A stretch of DNA of 64,000 bases, taken from contig JAPFFF010000001.1 in the NCBI GenBank assembly GCA_039105265.1, forward strand, positions 7,936,001 to 8,000,000, written 5' to 3'. This DNA is from Tritrichomonas musculus (Eukaryota > Parabasalia > Tritrichomonadida > Tritrichomonadidae). Within the stretch, counting starts at the first letter, position 1. Each line of letters begins with the position of its first letter. Both the position numbers and the translations under genes were made by a program. This document shows positions 49,809 to 61,461 of the stretch, piece after piece. Under the pieces are notes generated by a model. It was not told where the DNA came from and made no database searches. It was given only the letters and a program-made list of their open reading frames with translations.

Positions 49809-52430
49809 TCAAGAATCGGAATCATCATCAGGATACATTTGAAGCTCTCTTTCCTGTCGAATCTTTGGATCATCGGAATAATTCAAATAGCCAATGCATT
49901 CTTTAGCTCCGCAATAACATCTTTCAGACTTAGTTTTATCATCTTCAAATTCCATTTTATAGTTGAAAGTAATCTCATCATGAGGCTTGATATTCTTCAA
50001 TGCATAAAATGAAATTGTTTGTGTATTTCCATATTTAATTATTTTCGACCTACAATTAGGATGGCAACTATGATTCAAAAACCTCGCTTGTCCGCCTTTC
50101 ATTGTCGCGTCTACAACAAATTCTTCATCTATGCGAAACAGATACATATGAGGTAATCCATCTTTTTCATACTTTTTTTCGCGCATATCAGCAACCCTAG
50201 TTCTTATTAAATCGCCTGAATATTCGCAAACAAAAGAATCTGCGCTAATTGGTTCTAAAGCAAAGAGTCCCCATCCTTGAATAGCTGACTTTTCAAAATA
50301 AACTCTTTTACCGACAATTGGTCTCATCATTCCGCCCATTGTCTTTGCTGCAACTGATGATGATTGGCCTTGGCTAATCCGCCGCCTCTGTTGTTCAACA
50401 GTATTTGGGAACTGGCTCTGTTTGAATGTCAAACCACTATCACGTGCGAGTATCAATTTTTGTTGTCGTGCCAAAGCATATGCTTTCAAATAACTTCTTT
50501 TTGTTGATTCGTCAATTGTATGAATTGGCGTAAGTCGAGAAGAATTGTTCGAGATTTCTGGATGTAAAAGCTTATCAAATGCAAATAAAGATTCTTCTTC
50601 ATTAATCTCCATCATGACTTTTTTTTGGTATTTGGTGCCCTCTCTCTTTATCATTTCCTTTTTTCTTTCTTTAGTTGCTGTTTTGACTTTCGTCTTTAGA
50701 TTTTTCATACTAATTGTATTACGTCTTCGGGCAGGTGAAACATACCAATTAATAAAATAGTTTGATGGAACGCATAAATTAAAGATGTTTCCGGTCATTG
50801 GTCTCTCCATTTCAGAATTTTGGCGATTAGTAACCATCATGACGCGTTGATGGATTCTTTCTCGTCGAAGAACATGAATATAAACATCAGATGTAAGTAG
50901 TTCTGAACAGTCGTTGATGCAATCATCAAGGAGCCTGCCAATAATATTTTTATAGACTTCTGCGCTCAATCGCTTAGGATTGGTAATACGAGAAACGGTC
51001 GTATTGGGAATTCCACTGAGATGTCGTTCGCCAAAAGCAAGAACAAAATCATTAACAGAAGCGAGATTTTTGTGATAAGTAAAAAGCAATTTTTTCTGTG
51101 GTTTATAGTCATAATCAACAATAGTAAATGGTTCTAAATAGTTTCCGAGTTTGTTTTCTTTGAGATCAAAATTGCGGACAACAAGGCAAGCAGGTGGATC
51201 AAAAATTGATTTTTCAGCCTCTTCGCGTTTTATAATTAGCTCAACGAATCGTGATCGGTCAGCTATGGCAAAACTATAAGCTGCAAGGCGTTTACTTTTT
51301 TTGGATAAAAAATTGAGACGAGCAATAGCATGTTGAGCCATGGTAGCTGTGATGAACTCTGCAAAAACAGTGCAGTAAGATAAGCGTGCATAACGAACGA
51401 TTTTTCCGGAATATTCAAGTATTTTCCGAATAAAATGTTCAAGAATATACATGACTGCTGATACTTCAATCAATGTTTCTCCCTTGTTTTTAACTTCAAC
51501 TAAGCTTGGATTAAAGCTAAGCGGACTAATCTCAACAGGTTGAATTATATCTGCAGGTAGTGATTTCCGAGGTGACCGAGGTTGATCTGGTATCTGAGAA
51601 ATAGGTGTACTTAAATTTTTCTGATATGGAGATCTCCTTGAATAATAACTGTCATCTTCGTCATCGTCCATTCCTTCATCATCATATCTTCTCCTTAGAT
51701 CAAATCTTTTATCCTCTTCATATCGCCGATCATCATCATATCTTCTGTCATCATCATATCTTCTGTCATCATCATATCTCCTATCTTCATCATATCGTTT
51801 ATCTTCATCATATCTTCGTTCATCTTCAAATTTTCGCCCTTCGTCAAATCTTCGATCATCATATCTTCTAACGTCATATCTCCTTTCGTCGTATCTATAA
51901 GATTGCGAATTCATTTCTCTTTCTCTGTCATCAAATCTTCTATCAGATTGAATTGAAGAGTCTTCTATTTGATAATCACTTTTTCTTCTAGAATTATTTC
52001 TTCTATCGCGAGATCCATCTGAGTCAATGGATGATCCTGGAGAAACAGAAAATGGGCGATCTTTTTCATAATTTTCAATATATCTTGAAGAAATATGCCT
52101 ACTAGAATCATAAGGCGATCTTCCTCTGTGTGATAAAGAGCCTGGATTTTGATTTAATGCTGAATTGGATGATGAAGATTGAGAAGATCTTCGATTATCA
52201 TACCCTTGCTGGTAATCGTAACTACGAGACTTACTTGCATATGATGATGAGTGATATTTGTCGTTATTTCGTGATTTATCGTAGAACCCTTGAGAGTTCC
52301 GATAGTAGCGCCTATCAACATCTTCGTATTGTGAACGTGGTTGATAGTGCCTTTGATCTAAGTTAGATGGACGATTCGGATTTCGGTTTGGAAAATCAGA
52401 GGAATCCTTTCGATCCCTCTTCTCAGACAT
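49809..52430 (-). CDS. SET1: SET1-type histone H3K4 methyltransferase with RYDD repeats
   Basis: 873 residues. The C-terminal 150 residues form a complete SET domain: KSAIQGWGLFALEPISADSF, VCEYSGDLIRTRVADMREKK, DATMKGGQARFLNHSCHPNC and EITFNYKM, followed by a post-SET zinc motif CYCGAKECIG. NHSCxPNC and the GWGLF start match SET1/MLL enzymes, the catalytic subunit of COMPASS that methylates H3K4. Upstream, residues around 300-440 resemble the RRM-like part of SET1 (ILEYSGKIVRYARLSYCTVF). The N-terminal 250 residues are Ser/Arg/Tyr-rich with a tandem of six-residue units (RRYDDD, KRYDED, RRFDEG) at about 175-240. The unit has strict 18-bp DNA periodicity at 51700-51850. Such tails are rare in SET1 and may be intrinsically disordered. 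It converges with vps18. Confidence 0.88.
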   Translation of the reverse strand: MSEKRDRKDSSDFPNRNPNRPSNLDQRHYQPRSQYEDVDRRYYRNSQGFYDKSRNNDKYHSSSYASKSRSYDYQQGYDNRRSSQSSSSNSALNQNPGSLSHRGRSPYDSSRHISSRYIENYEKDRPFSVSPGSSIDSDGSRDRRNNSRRKSDYQIEDSSIQSDRRFDDREREMNSQSYRYDERRYDVRRYDDRRFDEGRKFEDERRYDEDKRYDEDRRYDDDRRYDDDRRYDDDRRYEEDKRFDLRRRYDDEGMDDDEDDSYYSRRSPYQKNLSTPISQIPDQPRSPRKSLPADIIQPVEISPLSFNPSLVEVKNKGETLIEVSAVMYILEHFIRKILEYSGKIVRYARLSYCTVFAEFITATMAQHAIARLNFLSKKSKRLAAYSFAIADRSRFVELIIKREEAEKSIFDPPACLVVRNFDLKENKLGNYLEPFTIVDYDYKPQKKLLFTYHKNLASVNDFVLAFGERHLSGIPNTTVSRITNPKRLSAEVYKNIIGRLLDDCINDCSELLTSDVYIHVLRRERIHQRVMMVTNRQNSEMERPMTGNIFNLCVPSNYFINWYVSPARRRNTISMKNLKTKVKTATKERKKEMIKREGTKYQKKVMMEINEEESLFAFDKLLHPEISNNSSRLTPIHTIDESTKRSYLKAYALARQQKLILARDSGLTFKQSQFPNTVEQQRRRISQGQSSSVAAKTMGGMMRPIVGKRVYFEKSAIQGWGLFALEPISADSFVCEYSGDLIRTRVADMREKKYEKDGLPHMYLFRIDEEFVVDATMKGGQARFLNHSCHPNCRSKIIKYGNTQTISFYALKNIKPHDEITFNYKMEFEDDKTKSERCYCGAKECIGYLNYSDDPKIRQERELQMYPDDDSDS
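51700..51850 (-). repeat. 18-bp coding tandem repeat inside SET1
   Basis: Units reading TATCTTCTGTCATCATCA on the plus strand repeat with high identity and encode RRYDDD-type hexapeptides in the SET1 N-terminus. Confidence 0.8.
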
Positions 52431-52629
52431 GAAATATAAAATATAAAGCTATAACGACCGTTTAATTAAATTTTCAATGGTTTATTTTTGTATTTAATTT
52501 TCTTTTTGTATTTCAAAATTTTTTAAAAAGAAAACTTTCAATGGTTTATTTTTGTATTTAAAACAATTGCAATTGTTATAAGGAAGGTAATGAATGAAAA
52601 ACATTCTGCATATATTAGATTTGGGTTAA

Positions 52630-53130
52630 GTATATCCAAATTGGATATTTTAACCGTTTTTTTGATTTTTTTTTTAAATTTTGGATAACGGTTTTATTTT
52701 GAATTACTATTTGTCTATATAGAATTAATTAAAAAAAACCAATAAATTCTTTATTTTTGCATATTTTTGTGCATTTAATGTTAATTAAATTAGTTATGCT
52801 TTGGATTTTTTGATTTTCTTTGATGCAAAATAAAGAAAATGACAGAAATTACAAAAAATCCAAAACAATTAATGTAAAATATTGAATGGATTTTTTATAT
52901 ATCCATTCAATGGTTTATTTTGGATTTTCTCAGAAAAAAATCTATTCAATGGTTTACAGTATTCAAAAAAAAATATATTCTATAGTTTGCATTAAGAACT
53001 TTTTGAGAATAAAAATCGATTTATTAAAACTTTTGATTTATTATATGAAAAAATGAAAAATCCAAGCGGGATTTTTTTCCCATCCAGGATAACGGTTATC
53101 CTAAGATAAAATCCAAAATGGACAGGATTA
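52630..53130 (+). repeat. Dispersed repeat family A, copy 2 (about 500 bp)
   Basis: Matches 23245-23603 over its two ends and most of its middle. It carries about 140 extra bases around 52900-53045 that contain small inverted and direct repeats (GAATGGAT/ATCCATTC with a 9-base loop; TTCAATGGTTTA twice). Part of the extra sequence is the reverse complement of the neighbouring segment, as after a local inverted duplication. No coding capacity. Confidence 0.72.
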
Positions 53131-54204
53131 ATTGGGTTATTTTACTCGAGCAATTCAATTAAATTTGTAGTTGGTGTGCATTCTGAATAACATTATTGGG
53201 ATTCAGGTAACATTCTTTAAACCATTTCCTCTAATTTCGTAATTATTATTGTTGTTGTTGCTTATTCGGCAAAGTTCTATTTGCAAAGTACTATTAAAAA
53301 GGCAGAGTAAAATCTCCAATTGAATGTCTGAAAAGATACATTCTTTATATTTAGCAAATATGAAGGAAATATTTTCCTGTTTTTCAAATTTTTAGGGTAA
53401 AAAGTAATGATAGAGATAATTTGGCTTGAAAACATCTTTTAAATAATAATTTTTATAGTACAAAGCTCGATTCAAATAATTAAAATATCAAAAGTGATTA
53501 TCATTGATGTCATTTAAAACTCTACATTTGAGTCCAACGCAAGATATGATTTCACTTAAGGTTATTGTGAATTGCCTTTTTCTAGATTCTGTGCTTTTTC
53601 TTATAAATAATGCGATTACTTTCGAAATAAAGTTTTTATATTCATATTGAACGAATCTCTTCTCCTTTAGATGAACTCTTATAGAATATTCCTAACTAAT
53701 ATCTTTTCCTCTTGCAAAGTCCTCAACAGCAACAAGTAAATAAAACTAGCATTAGAAAGTGAGTTGAATGTTACAAAATTAAGGTCGCTTTCATATCATA
53801 TTTCCATCTTATTTTGATAATTGAGCATTCTAAATTGAATTTTATGCAATGATTAATTCTCATGCAGAAATCAATCAATTTGTGAAAAAGCAATTAGAGA
53901 ATCATCTACCAAATCCAAATTGGAAAGGAAATTCATAATCTCCAAATCTACTTGTAGAATTTGGTGGAAGCTATAATAGTTAACAGCAAGCCTAGCCTTG
54001 ATCATCCTACCACTGCTCCTTTAAAAATTGCAGAGTCAACAAAAGTTGAATTATATCAGAAAAAGTTCTCGCCACAAAAAATTCGGTATTCAAAAAGTAG
54101 TTTCTATAAATGAGGTGATTTTTTAGCATCATTCTAAATCCATCTGAAGAATAAACACCTTTATTTGAAAAGCAATCTAAAAATTGGGGCATGTAAACAA
54201 AATT

Positions 54205-54550
54205 ATGAGTTCTTGGCAAAAATAATGCAACAAATTCTTGAAGCAATTCGATATTTTATGCAAAAGGACTCGAGATTTAAAAATAAAATTGTATGATTTT
54301 GAATGTGCTGTTAGAGGAAAAACTGTTCATGAAACTATTGATGAATTTTCAAGTGATATTTGGAGTAATGGCATCATTTTATATTAAATGTTAATCGGGA
54401 ATAGCTGTACAAAAAAGCAATTAAATAAAGTTTGAATTCTCTGATAAATTCTCAAATGCAGCATCTGATTTGTTATTAAAAATGACTCAAAAAGATCTAT
54501 CAAAAAGAATCACAGCATAAGAAGCTCTGCCTCATAATTGGTTTGAATAA
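54205..54550 (+). pseudogene. Protein kinase pseudogene (C-lobe fragment)
   Basis: Several frames together read as a CAMK-like kinase: QQILEAIRYFMQKDSRF, then IKLYDFECAVRGKTVHETID, FSSDIWSNGIILY, MLIG, and at the end FSNAASDLLLKMTQKDLSKR, ITA, EALPHNWFE. Stops break the frame in IILY-stop-MLIG and ITA-stop-EALPHNWFE. The HRD catalytic loop is missing between the first two pieces. The N-lobe cannot be recognised upstream. It is a host gene relic from the expanded kinase family and is not a copy of the intact kinase at 46071, which differs in the same segments. Confidence 0.7.
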
Positions 54551-54979
54551 AAATTTTTTCTTGATTAAAAATTTCGAAATAGTTGAAGCATAAAAAAATG
54601 TTGGCGATAAAGTAAGAATTTTAATCCCCACAAAAAAAGAAACTAGCCTGACAAACCACATCATCACCATTTTTTGCATTTCTACTTGTTCAATCTTTGT
54701 AGTTTTCTGGTATTCCCAGTTTGGTCATTTTTGGGAAAGGTAATTGCATCCTGCAAGTTAAAAAATAAGGTGATTTGTATGACCAGATTTTCAATTTATT
54801 GGCATTGATATCGATATCAAGTGTGCGTTTAAAAATTAAAACTTGATATAGAGATTTTTAAAACACTAAATATTTTTTTCTAAGAAAATCAATCATTTAT
54901 ATAAAATTAATATAAAAGAACTATAATTATTAAACAATTTAAAAATGTACTAGAAATTTGTAAATCTCGAAATTGCTTT

Positions 54980-55009
54980 CACTTTTTGAGTTTTCTCCCT
55001 CAAAAAGTG
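54980..55009. repeat. Perfect 11-bp inverted repeat, 8-base loop
   Basis: CACTTTTTGAG at 54980-54990 pairs exactly with CTCAAAAAGTG at 54999-55009. It is built from the ACTTTTTGA motif that recurs in intergenic DNA of this window. Confidence 0.75.
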
Positions 55010-55094
55010 ACCATTCAAGAGATTTTTTAATAGAAATTTGAAAACAAAAAATAAGAATTCTATTAAAAAGTGATATAATTGAAATCAATATCGA

Positions 55095-55625
55095 TTATCA
55101 TGTTTCAAAATAACGGATTTCTGAGATCGATTCTCAAAATAACAAGTAGACTTGTTATTCTCCGATTCTCGAGATCGATAATTGATTGACTTTTTGATAT
55201 CGATACATAAATATGCACAGATTCTCGAGATCGATTTCAGAGATCAAGAATTTTGTTTCTCAGCTTTTGATATCAGAATTTTCAATTAAACTTTTTGATA
55301 AAAATATGATCGTATTTTAATCTCAAATATTTCATAAAAAAAGAATGCATTTTTTGATTTTAATCTTATAATAAACATCAATACATTATATTATTTATTT
55401 TTAAATATTATTAAATCACAAATACCAATTATAAAAGAAGATAAATCTGTTTGAGATCTCGAGATCTTGGTAATTGATATCAAGTTTACAATTATTTTTA
55501 TATCACATTTCATATCTGATATCTTGATAATCGATAATCTCGATATCAGATTTTTAAACTGATAATCGAGTATCAGATGCAAAAAAGTGACGTTTTGGAT
55601 ATCGATTCTCAAAATAACAAGTCTA
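55095..55625. repeat. ATCGAT/GATC-rich degenerate repeat block
   Basis: Many copies of GATCGAT, TCGATAAT, TCTCGAGATC and GATATC occur in about 500 bp. A 22-base sequence (ATCGATTCTCAAAATAACAA plus GT) occurs identically at 55126-55147 and 55601-55622, near the two ends of the block. ATAACAAGT/ACTTGTTAT at 55139-55158 is a small palindrome. No coding potential. Confidence 0.55.
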
Positions 55626-55768
55626 ATAACAAGCCTAATTCCAATCTAACTTTATGATAAACTTATGATCGTATTTTTGTCCCAAATATTTTATGAATAA
55701 GAATGTTTTTATTATTATTATTTTCTTTGTTTATTGGTTTTTAAAAATTTGACCTATGGCTGATTGAG

Positions 55769-55904
55769 AAGGGGCAGCACTCTGCAAATCTCTATAGGAT
55801 TTTTCTAAAATTATAATATTTATTTTATTAATGGACAGATAATTGGTTTTTATTATTTTTAATCTATTCCATATGGCCAATTTTGAAATATTACATATGA
55901 TCAT
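55769..55904 (+). repeat. Dispersed repeat family B, copy 1 (intact)
   Basis: About 135 bp, from AAGGGGCAGCACTC to ACATATGATCAT, about 95% identical to 62261-62391 plus 62787-62793. This copy is uninterrupted at TTACATATGATCA, where copy 2 has an inserted element. No TIR or coding potential is visible. Confidence 0.8.
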
Positions 55905-57025
55905 TTTGAAAAGGACATGTGAGATGAAATTTGTTTTGAAGAAGAAAAATATGAGCAATTTAACACAAAAAAGATGTATAAAAGAGTCAAAAAAAACCAC
56001 ATACAAATATTTGATGGAATTGTTTATTATTGAATAAAAATAAATGGGAATGCAGTTATTTCAAATGCATTTATACAAATCTTTCCGATAAAAATTAACA
56101 TATTGGAATAATTCAGTTTATTTAGATATTTATTAATAATTGCATATATAAATTAAATCTTTTGATTAAAAATAGTAGATATTTGATAGAGAATTCGTAA
56201 TTTTGTAAAAGGGCAATAGATAAAAGCCGCCGAGTAAAATAATACCATTATTATTAACGCTTGCTCTATAAATGATAAAAATTCAAGAGATATCTAAGAA
56301 TCTTAAATTTAATTTTTAATAACTAGACAAAAAAATGCTATTCTTTGAAAGCAAAACATTGTCGGTATTTTTTTAAAAAAGACTTAGTGGCTCTATTTAA
56401 AAATAAAGGCAGAGAACAGTAAAGCTTTGATAGAGATAATAATCATTTCATCTAACATGTCATATTCAAAAAAAAAAAATTCTGATATCAGAAATTTTAT
56501 AAAAATTGAAAACATAAATATACAAAAATTGGCCATATGATTTGGAAGAATATTTTGGATATAATATCTTCAATCGATATTACAATATATAAAAAACCTG
56601 ATATAAAATCGTATAGAAATCTAAGTCACTATCAAGATGTTAATTTTCTGAAGAAAAAGCAGTTTTTCTCTCAAAAATAAAATAACTAAACATATATATA
56701 TTCATAAATATTAAATATTTTTTTACGAAATTAGTATTATTATTATTAAATATATGTAATAGTATATAAATATAATTATCAACTCTCAAATTCTCGTATT
56801 TAATGGAAAAGCGGATTTGACACCTGAGTGAAACCCCCTCTGCTGATTGTCATTGTAAAATCTCACAATTTTTTTTATTTAAAAAAAATCTTCTTAAATC
56901 CTCACAAAAAAATTGGCCTTTCTTTCAATTTTTGAATTTAAAATTAAACAATTTCTAAGAAAAAGATTTTTAATAATTGATGTATATATGAGTCATTTAT
57001 TAAAATATAAAGTGAAGTTAATATT

Positions 57026-57661
57026 TTAATTCTTAAGTTCTTCAAGAGAAGGAAGCATAGATATATCAAAAGTGAATGAATCCAATATTCCAGGTGCCTT
57101 TTTAACCATTTTTCTGAAGTCGGTTAATGACATGTTTCCTTCTTCTTCACCAGATGAATCGTAAAGGTCAAAAAGATCATCAAGAAGCTGGTCAAGATGA
57201 GGCTTATCTAAATTAATAAAAATATTACCATCTAAAGACATTTCGATAATATCTCTAACTTCTTTTTTTGAAATACCTCCACTCCCATCTTCGTCATAGG
57301 CACCGAAACATTTATCGATTTTTATGTTTAAATCTGCATCTGGATGGAAAGCATTAAGACCATAAACAAATTCTGAAAATTGAATGTTATGATCATCATC
57401 TACATCGATCATATGATATATCTTATCAGCAATTTTGTCATTTGAAAATTTGATTTCACTTTTGAATTCGTCTTCACTAATAATTCCATCACCTTCAGAT
57501 GAACCTCCAATTTTTCTATATGCTAATAAAAGATGCTGAATATCTTTAGGAGTAAATTGGGTTTTTTCTGTAAATTCTTTCATCATTTCATCCGAAATTG
57601 GTCCATCTTCACGTCCATCAAATTCATCATCATCAGAGTTACGAGAATTAATATTACCCAT
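57026..57661 (-). CDS. Calcineurin-B-like EF-hand protein
   Basis: 211 residues. The start MGNINSR gives Gly2 as a candidate N-myristoylation site, as in calcineurin B. Four EF-hand positions follow. Two loops are good calcium binders: DVDDDHNIQFSEF at about 86-98 and DEDGSGGISKKEV at about 123-135. The first (GSSEGDGIISEDEF) and fourth (DSSGEEEGNMSLTDF) are degenerate. Order and spacing match calcineurin B and the CBL/CHP group, which bind and regulate a phosphatase or kinase catalytic subunit. No calcineurin A is in the window. An acidic insert after Gly2 and the long EF4 insert are unusual. It lies alone between two gene deserts. Confidence 0.82.
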   Translation of the reverse strand: MGNINSRNSDDDEFDGREDGPISDEMMKEFTEKTQFTPKDIQHLLLAYRKIGGSSEGDGIISEDEFKSEIKFSNDKIADKIYHMIDVDDDHNIQFSEFVYGLNAFHPDADLNIKIDKCFGAYDEDGSGGISKKEVRDIIEMSLDGNIFINLDKPHLDQLLDDLFDLYDSSGEEEGNMSLTDFRKMVKKAPGILDSFTFDISMLPSLEELKN

Positions 57662-60600
57662 TTGAGTGTTAAAAAAAATAACCTTTTAAAAAAAATTTGA
57701 ATAAATTATATTTTATTTGAATGATTATTTATTATAGCCTCAATTTTATATAGTTTATAAAAAAATTATGTAAAGTTTTATCAATATCACTTTTTGAATT
57801 ATTGTTTAGAAAAAGCTAAAATTTCAGAAAGTTATTTAATTTAAAATATAAATCACCAAGAAATCATCCCAATATAAAATAATAATTTTAATTTTAAATC
57901 AATAAATAGAAGTAAAATATAATATTTTATATATATAAATGTAAAAAACATGAATATATATTTTATCAAAGAAGATATTTATGATTTATAATATGAATAT
58001 TCATAAAATAATTGTTTTTTAAATATTCGGAAAAATAATATTTATTTTATTTTTTTTTTAAGTTATTTATATAATATCTTATTAATTATATTTTATTTTT
58101 TTATTTTATCAAATGATTCTTCTAAAAATTATAGAAAATAGTGTAACAATTTTTTCGATACTATTTGAATAAATAAACAATTGAGTTAGTTTAAAGAATA
58201 CACAATTCTACTTGTATTTGATTATTGGTCTTACTTTCCACCATTGACTTTCTCTTACTTCAACTTTAAAAAAAGTATTAGCAAAGATAGTTAAGCGAAA
58301 TCAAAATTTTTATTATAATAAAACTCATTAATTAGAATATAATTTTTTAGCACATAGCTGAGCAAAGAGAACTTTTTGTATGCATACATGGTCTTGATAA
58401 ACTTTTTGATAAATTATTAATCCAATCATCATCTCATTTTTGGAAATTTTCGATTATTTCGCGTTTAACATATTCTCTAAATTACATAAATTATGAAATC
58501 AATAAAAAATACAAGGAACATTTAATCTTTTCTATGAAAAATAAAGCTCGAAAAAATGGACGATTATTTTCTTCTGAAAAAGTTTTATGTTCTATAAAGA
58601 ATTCCTCTATTAATTAATGTAATGATTTTTGGTAAACAATTTAATTAAAATACGTATATGATTCATAGATATTTTATATGATTTTAACATATTTACTGCC
58701 TTTTTTTGCTATGAAATGATATTTATTAGAGGTATTCATGAAGAGATCTAGCTTAGAAATTAGATAGATAATAAAATATTATTTTAATTATTTTATATTT
58801 ATGCTATAATAGAAAGTATATAATGTTTTATACGTTTGATTTCGAGATATTAATATAAATAATATTTCTATGACTAAATGGCTACGGAGAACTTTTGTTA
58901 GAGAAATTAAATTCTCAATTTTGAATATCATTAACAAAAGTTGTTTCTTTTGAAAGAAAATATTTCAATGAAAATGGAGTAATATTTCAAAGGATTATTT
59001 TAAAATTGAAATAATTTAATTTTTTGTTGCTGCTGATTTATTTATATAATATTTTAATATATTTTATTTATATTATCATATTTATTTTTTATGTAATGTT
59101 TTATATTGGATTTAAATATATATAATATGGATTATTTTATTGAATATTAAGATAAATTCATAATTATAATTTGAATAAAGATTTATTATTGAAATGGCGA
59201 TCATTTTTTTGAATACATGATTAGTTTATATATTGAATGAAATAAAATAAATTTTGAATTAATATATTTTAAATTAATCAATTAAAATATCTTGATTAAT
59301 CATTTTGATTTTACAATAAAAAATAAAATACAATAATATTTAAAATACTATAAATATGTTTAGTGATATATATACTTGAATACTTTCTTATTTCTTGAAA
59401 TACATATTTTTAAACACTTTTTATGACATTTTACACCATTAAAATAAGCCATTAAAATAAAAACCATTTTTTCTCAAAATTAAGCGTATAAATATCTTAA
59501 GCACCAACATATGCATTAATACATATAATAAAATATCATATGGAAAAGTATTATATAAAATTCTAGGCTGAAAAAAAAGATATAATAAGTTTATATATGG
59601 AAAAAATTTTAATTTCTTTTTATTTCTGTTTATAAATCTAATTTAATTTGAAAAATCTAATAATTTAATTAATCTTATGTGTATTAATGTAAATATATTT
59701 GGAATTTTAAAAAATCATAAAGATTGAATGAAATATTAAAGATATACCAGATTAAAAAATTTATAAAATAAACAGTGTAAAACATTCTTAAAATGATTAT
59801 ATCGAGCAGCCAATTAAAAATTATTGATTTGAATGCATATAACTTAATATTGATGGAAATAATGAGATTAGAAAAATTCAAAAAGACGTTAAGTCACATA
59901 ACATGAATACCTCTTATTTATTTTTTTTTTTTTTTTTATAAGCCTGAAAAGAAACAAAACTATGACTATTTATTATTATTTTTTTATTTTTTAAAGCAAC
60001 AAACTAAATATTGAAATCTATATTTCCTTTAATCTTTATTTCTACTCATATTTTTAGACGCTCATAATAGTTGTTTTTAATTTAAAATCCAACATAAACT
60101 GTAAAAATCACAAGAATGGTAATGACATTATCAAACAACTAACTGACCAAACAAACAAAAAATAATAATAATAATTGATATTGCAATTGGCTATATTCAT
60201 AGCCAAAGAAAAATATTTTAGTATATTATTTTCAGCTCATGATTTGGTAGAAATTCTCTACTAGTAAAATATTAGTATTAAAATGGTATTCATAAATTTG
60301 AAAATAATAACTCCCAGACTATAAATGCAAGCTTTATCTTTTTGTATACCTCAACTCTTAATTTAAATTCAAAAGAACATAACCATCGAATAACTTATAA
60401 ATTATATAATATATTAATTATCAAATCAAAGTTCTCAAGATTTTCCATCACATACCTTATGATAAATTTTTTTAAAAATACAAAGTATATATCAAAATAA
60501 AATCATATGAAATATCAAAATAGAACAAAAAATACTTTGAGTAAAAAAAAAAGAGTAAAGAATAAATAATTTTTGATTCTCGGTATGGATACAACACAAG

Positions 60601-61444
60601 AAGTAACCATTCATAGTGAGTAAATCAACATTGTTGTGACCATTTGGAGAGATTAGTAGAGAACTCCATCTCAGAGACAGGCCACAATGAGAATAATTAA
60701 ATATAAAATATTTACCATTCAAATCAATTTTTCAAACTTAATTTATATTTTCTCATATTAACTTTTTAACGGAAATCTCATCAAATCATTTTAATTCTAA
60801 AAATAGACTTTCTTGCATCATATAATCTTGAATCAATCCCTATTCAGTTCTCTTCAATGAAAGAAATGAGATAACTGCAATTTTAATGCAAATGTGAATT
60901 ATAAAAATATTTGATAGAGAAAGTGATATTTCTGTAATTCAAATGATTGCTTATTTATTTATTTATTTATCATTGACAAATGCTATTTGATGCAAAATAT
61001 ATGAAGAAATGCCATTTTTGTTCGGGAAATTTTATAAATATAATTATAAGTATAATTATTAGTCTCTTTTCAAAATTTAAGTTTTTATTTTAAATTGTGA
61101 AAAACCTTTTCACAACTTTGAGTATTGTCAATTTTTTTCAATTTGAGTCGTTAAATATAGATAAGCTTCATATGTGACTTATTCAATAGATACCATGTAT
61201 TAAGTATAAATGCAACTTGATGATATAAAAGTTAATATTAAATATTCAATAAACACTCAAAGTATAATAAAAAGTATTGAAAAACTTTTTTTACAAAAAT
61301 TGAATAGTGTTTAGGAATTATAAAATAAAAGTTCCATAGTTTTGACTTGGTCGAATTTTCATTCCTCAGAAAAAAATTGAATTGATGATTAGCTGATAGA
61401 AAAAAAAAAAACATCATTTTTTCTTTTACCTACTTTTTATATCT
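57662..61444. other. 3.8-kb very AT-rich gene desert
   Basis: No gene was recognised. The sequence is mostly A/T runs with many small near-palindromic TATATA stretches. A segment of raised GC at about 60575-60710 stands out. T-runs occur near 58045 and 59925. Before the Myb gene, two overlapping TCACTT motifs mark a probable promoter. Confidence 0.65.
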
Positions 61445-61455
61445 TCACTTCACTT
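61445..61455 (+). promoter_or_regulatory. Double initiator (Inr) of the Myb gene
   Basis: TCACTT at 61445-61450 and again at 61450-61455 both match TCA+1(Y)(T/A). Transcripts would start 10-15 bases before the ATG at 61462. In Trichomonas, Myb-type proteins themselves bind such promoter elements. Confidence 0.55.
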
Positions 61456-61461
61456 TGCACA

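Larger units (their letters stand above)
52431..57025. other. 4.6-kb repeat-rich gene desert
   Basis: No intact gene. It contains two copies of a CAATGGTTTATTTTTG motif (about 52470 and 52540), repeat family A copy 2, a kinase pseudogene, an ATCGAT/GATC-rich block and repeat family B copy 1, each listed separately. A stretch near 53520-53640 shows a short open frame without a recognisable family. Confidence 0.65.

Noticed and set aside
53520-53640. Possible decayed gene (TLHLSPTQDMISLK...)
   Set aside because: About 40 codons only, no family recognised and soon closed by stops.
55731-56037. Overlapping open frames on both strands at repeat family B
   Set aside because: They cover a dispersed repeat and flanking DNA and are not conserved as coding in copy 2.
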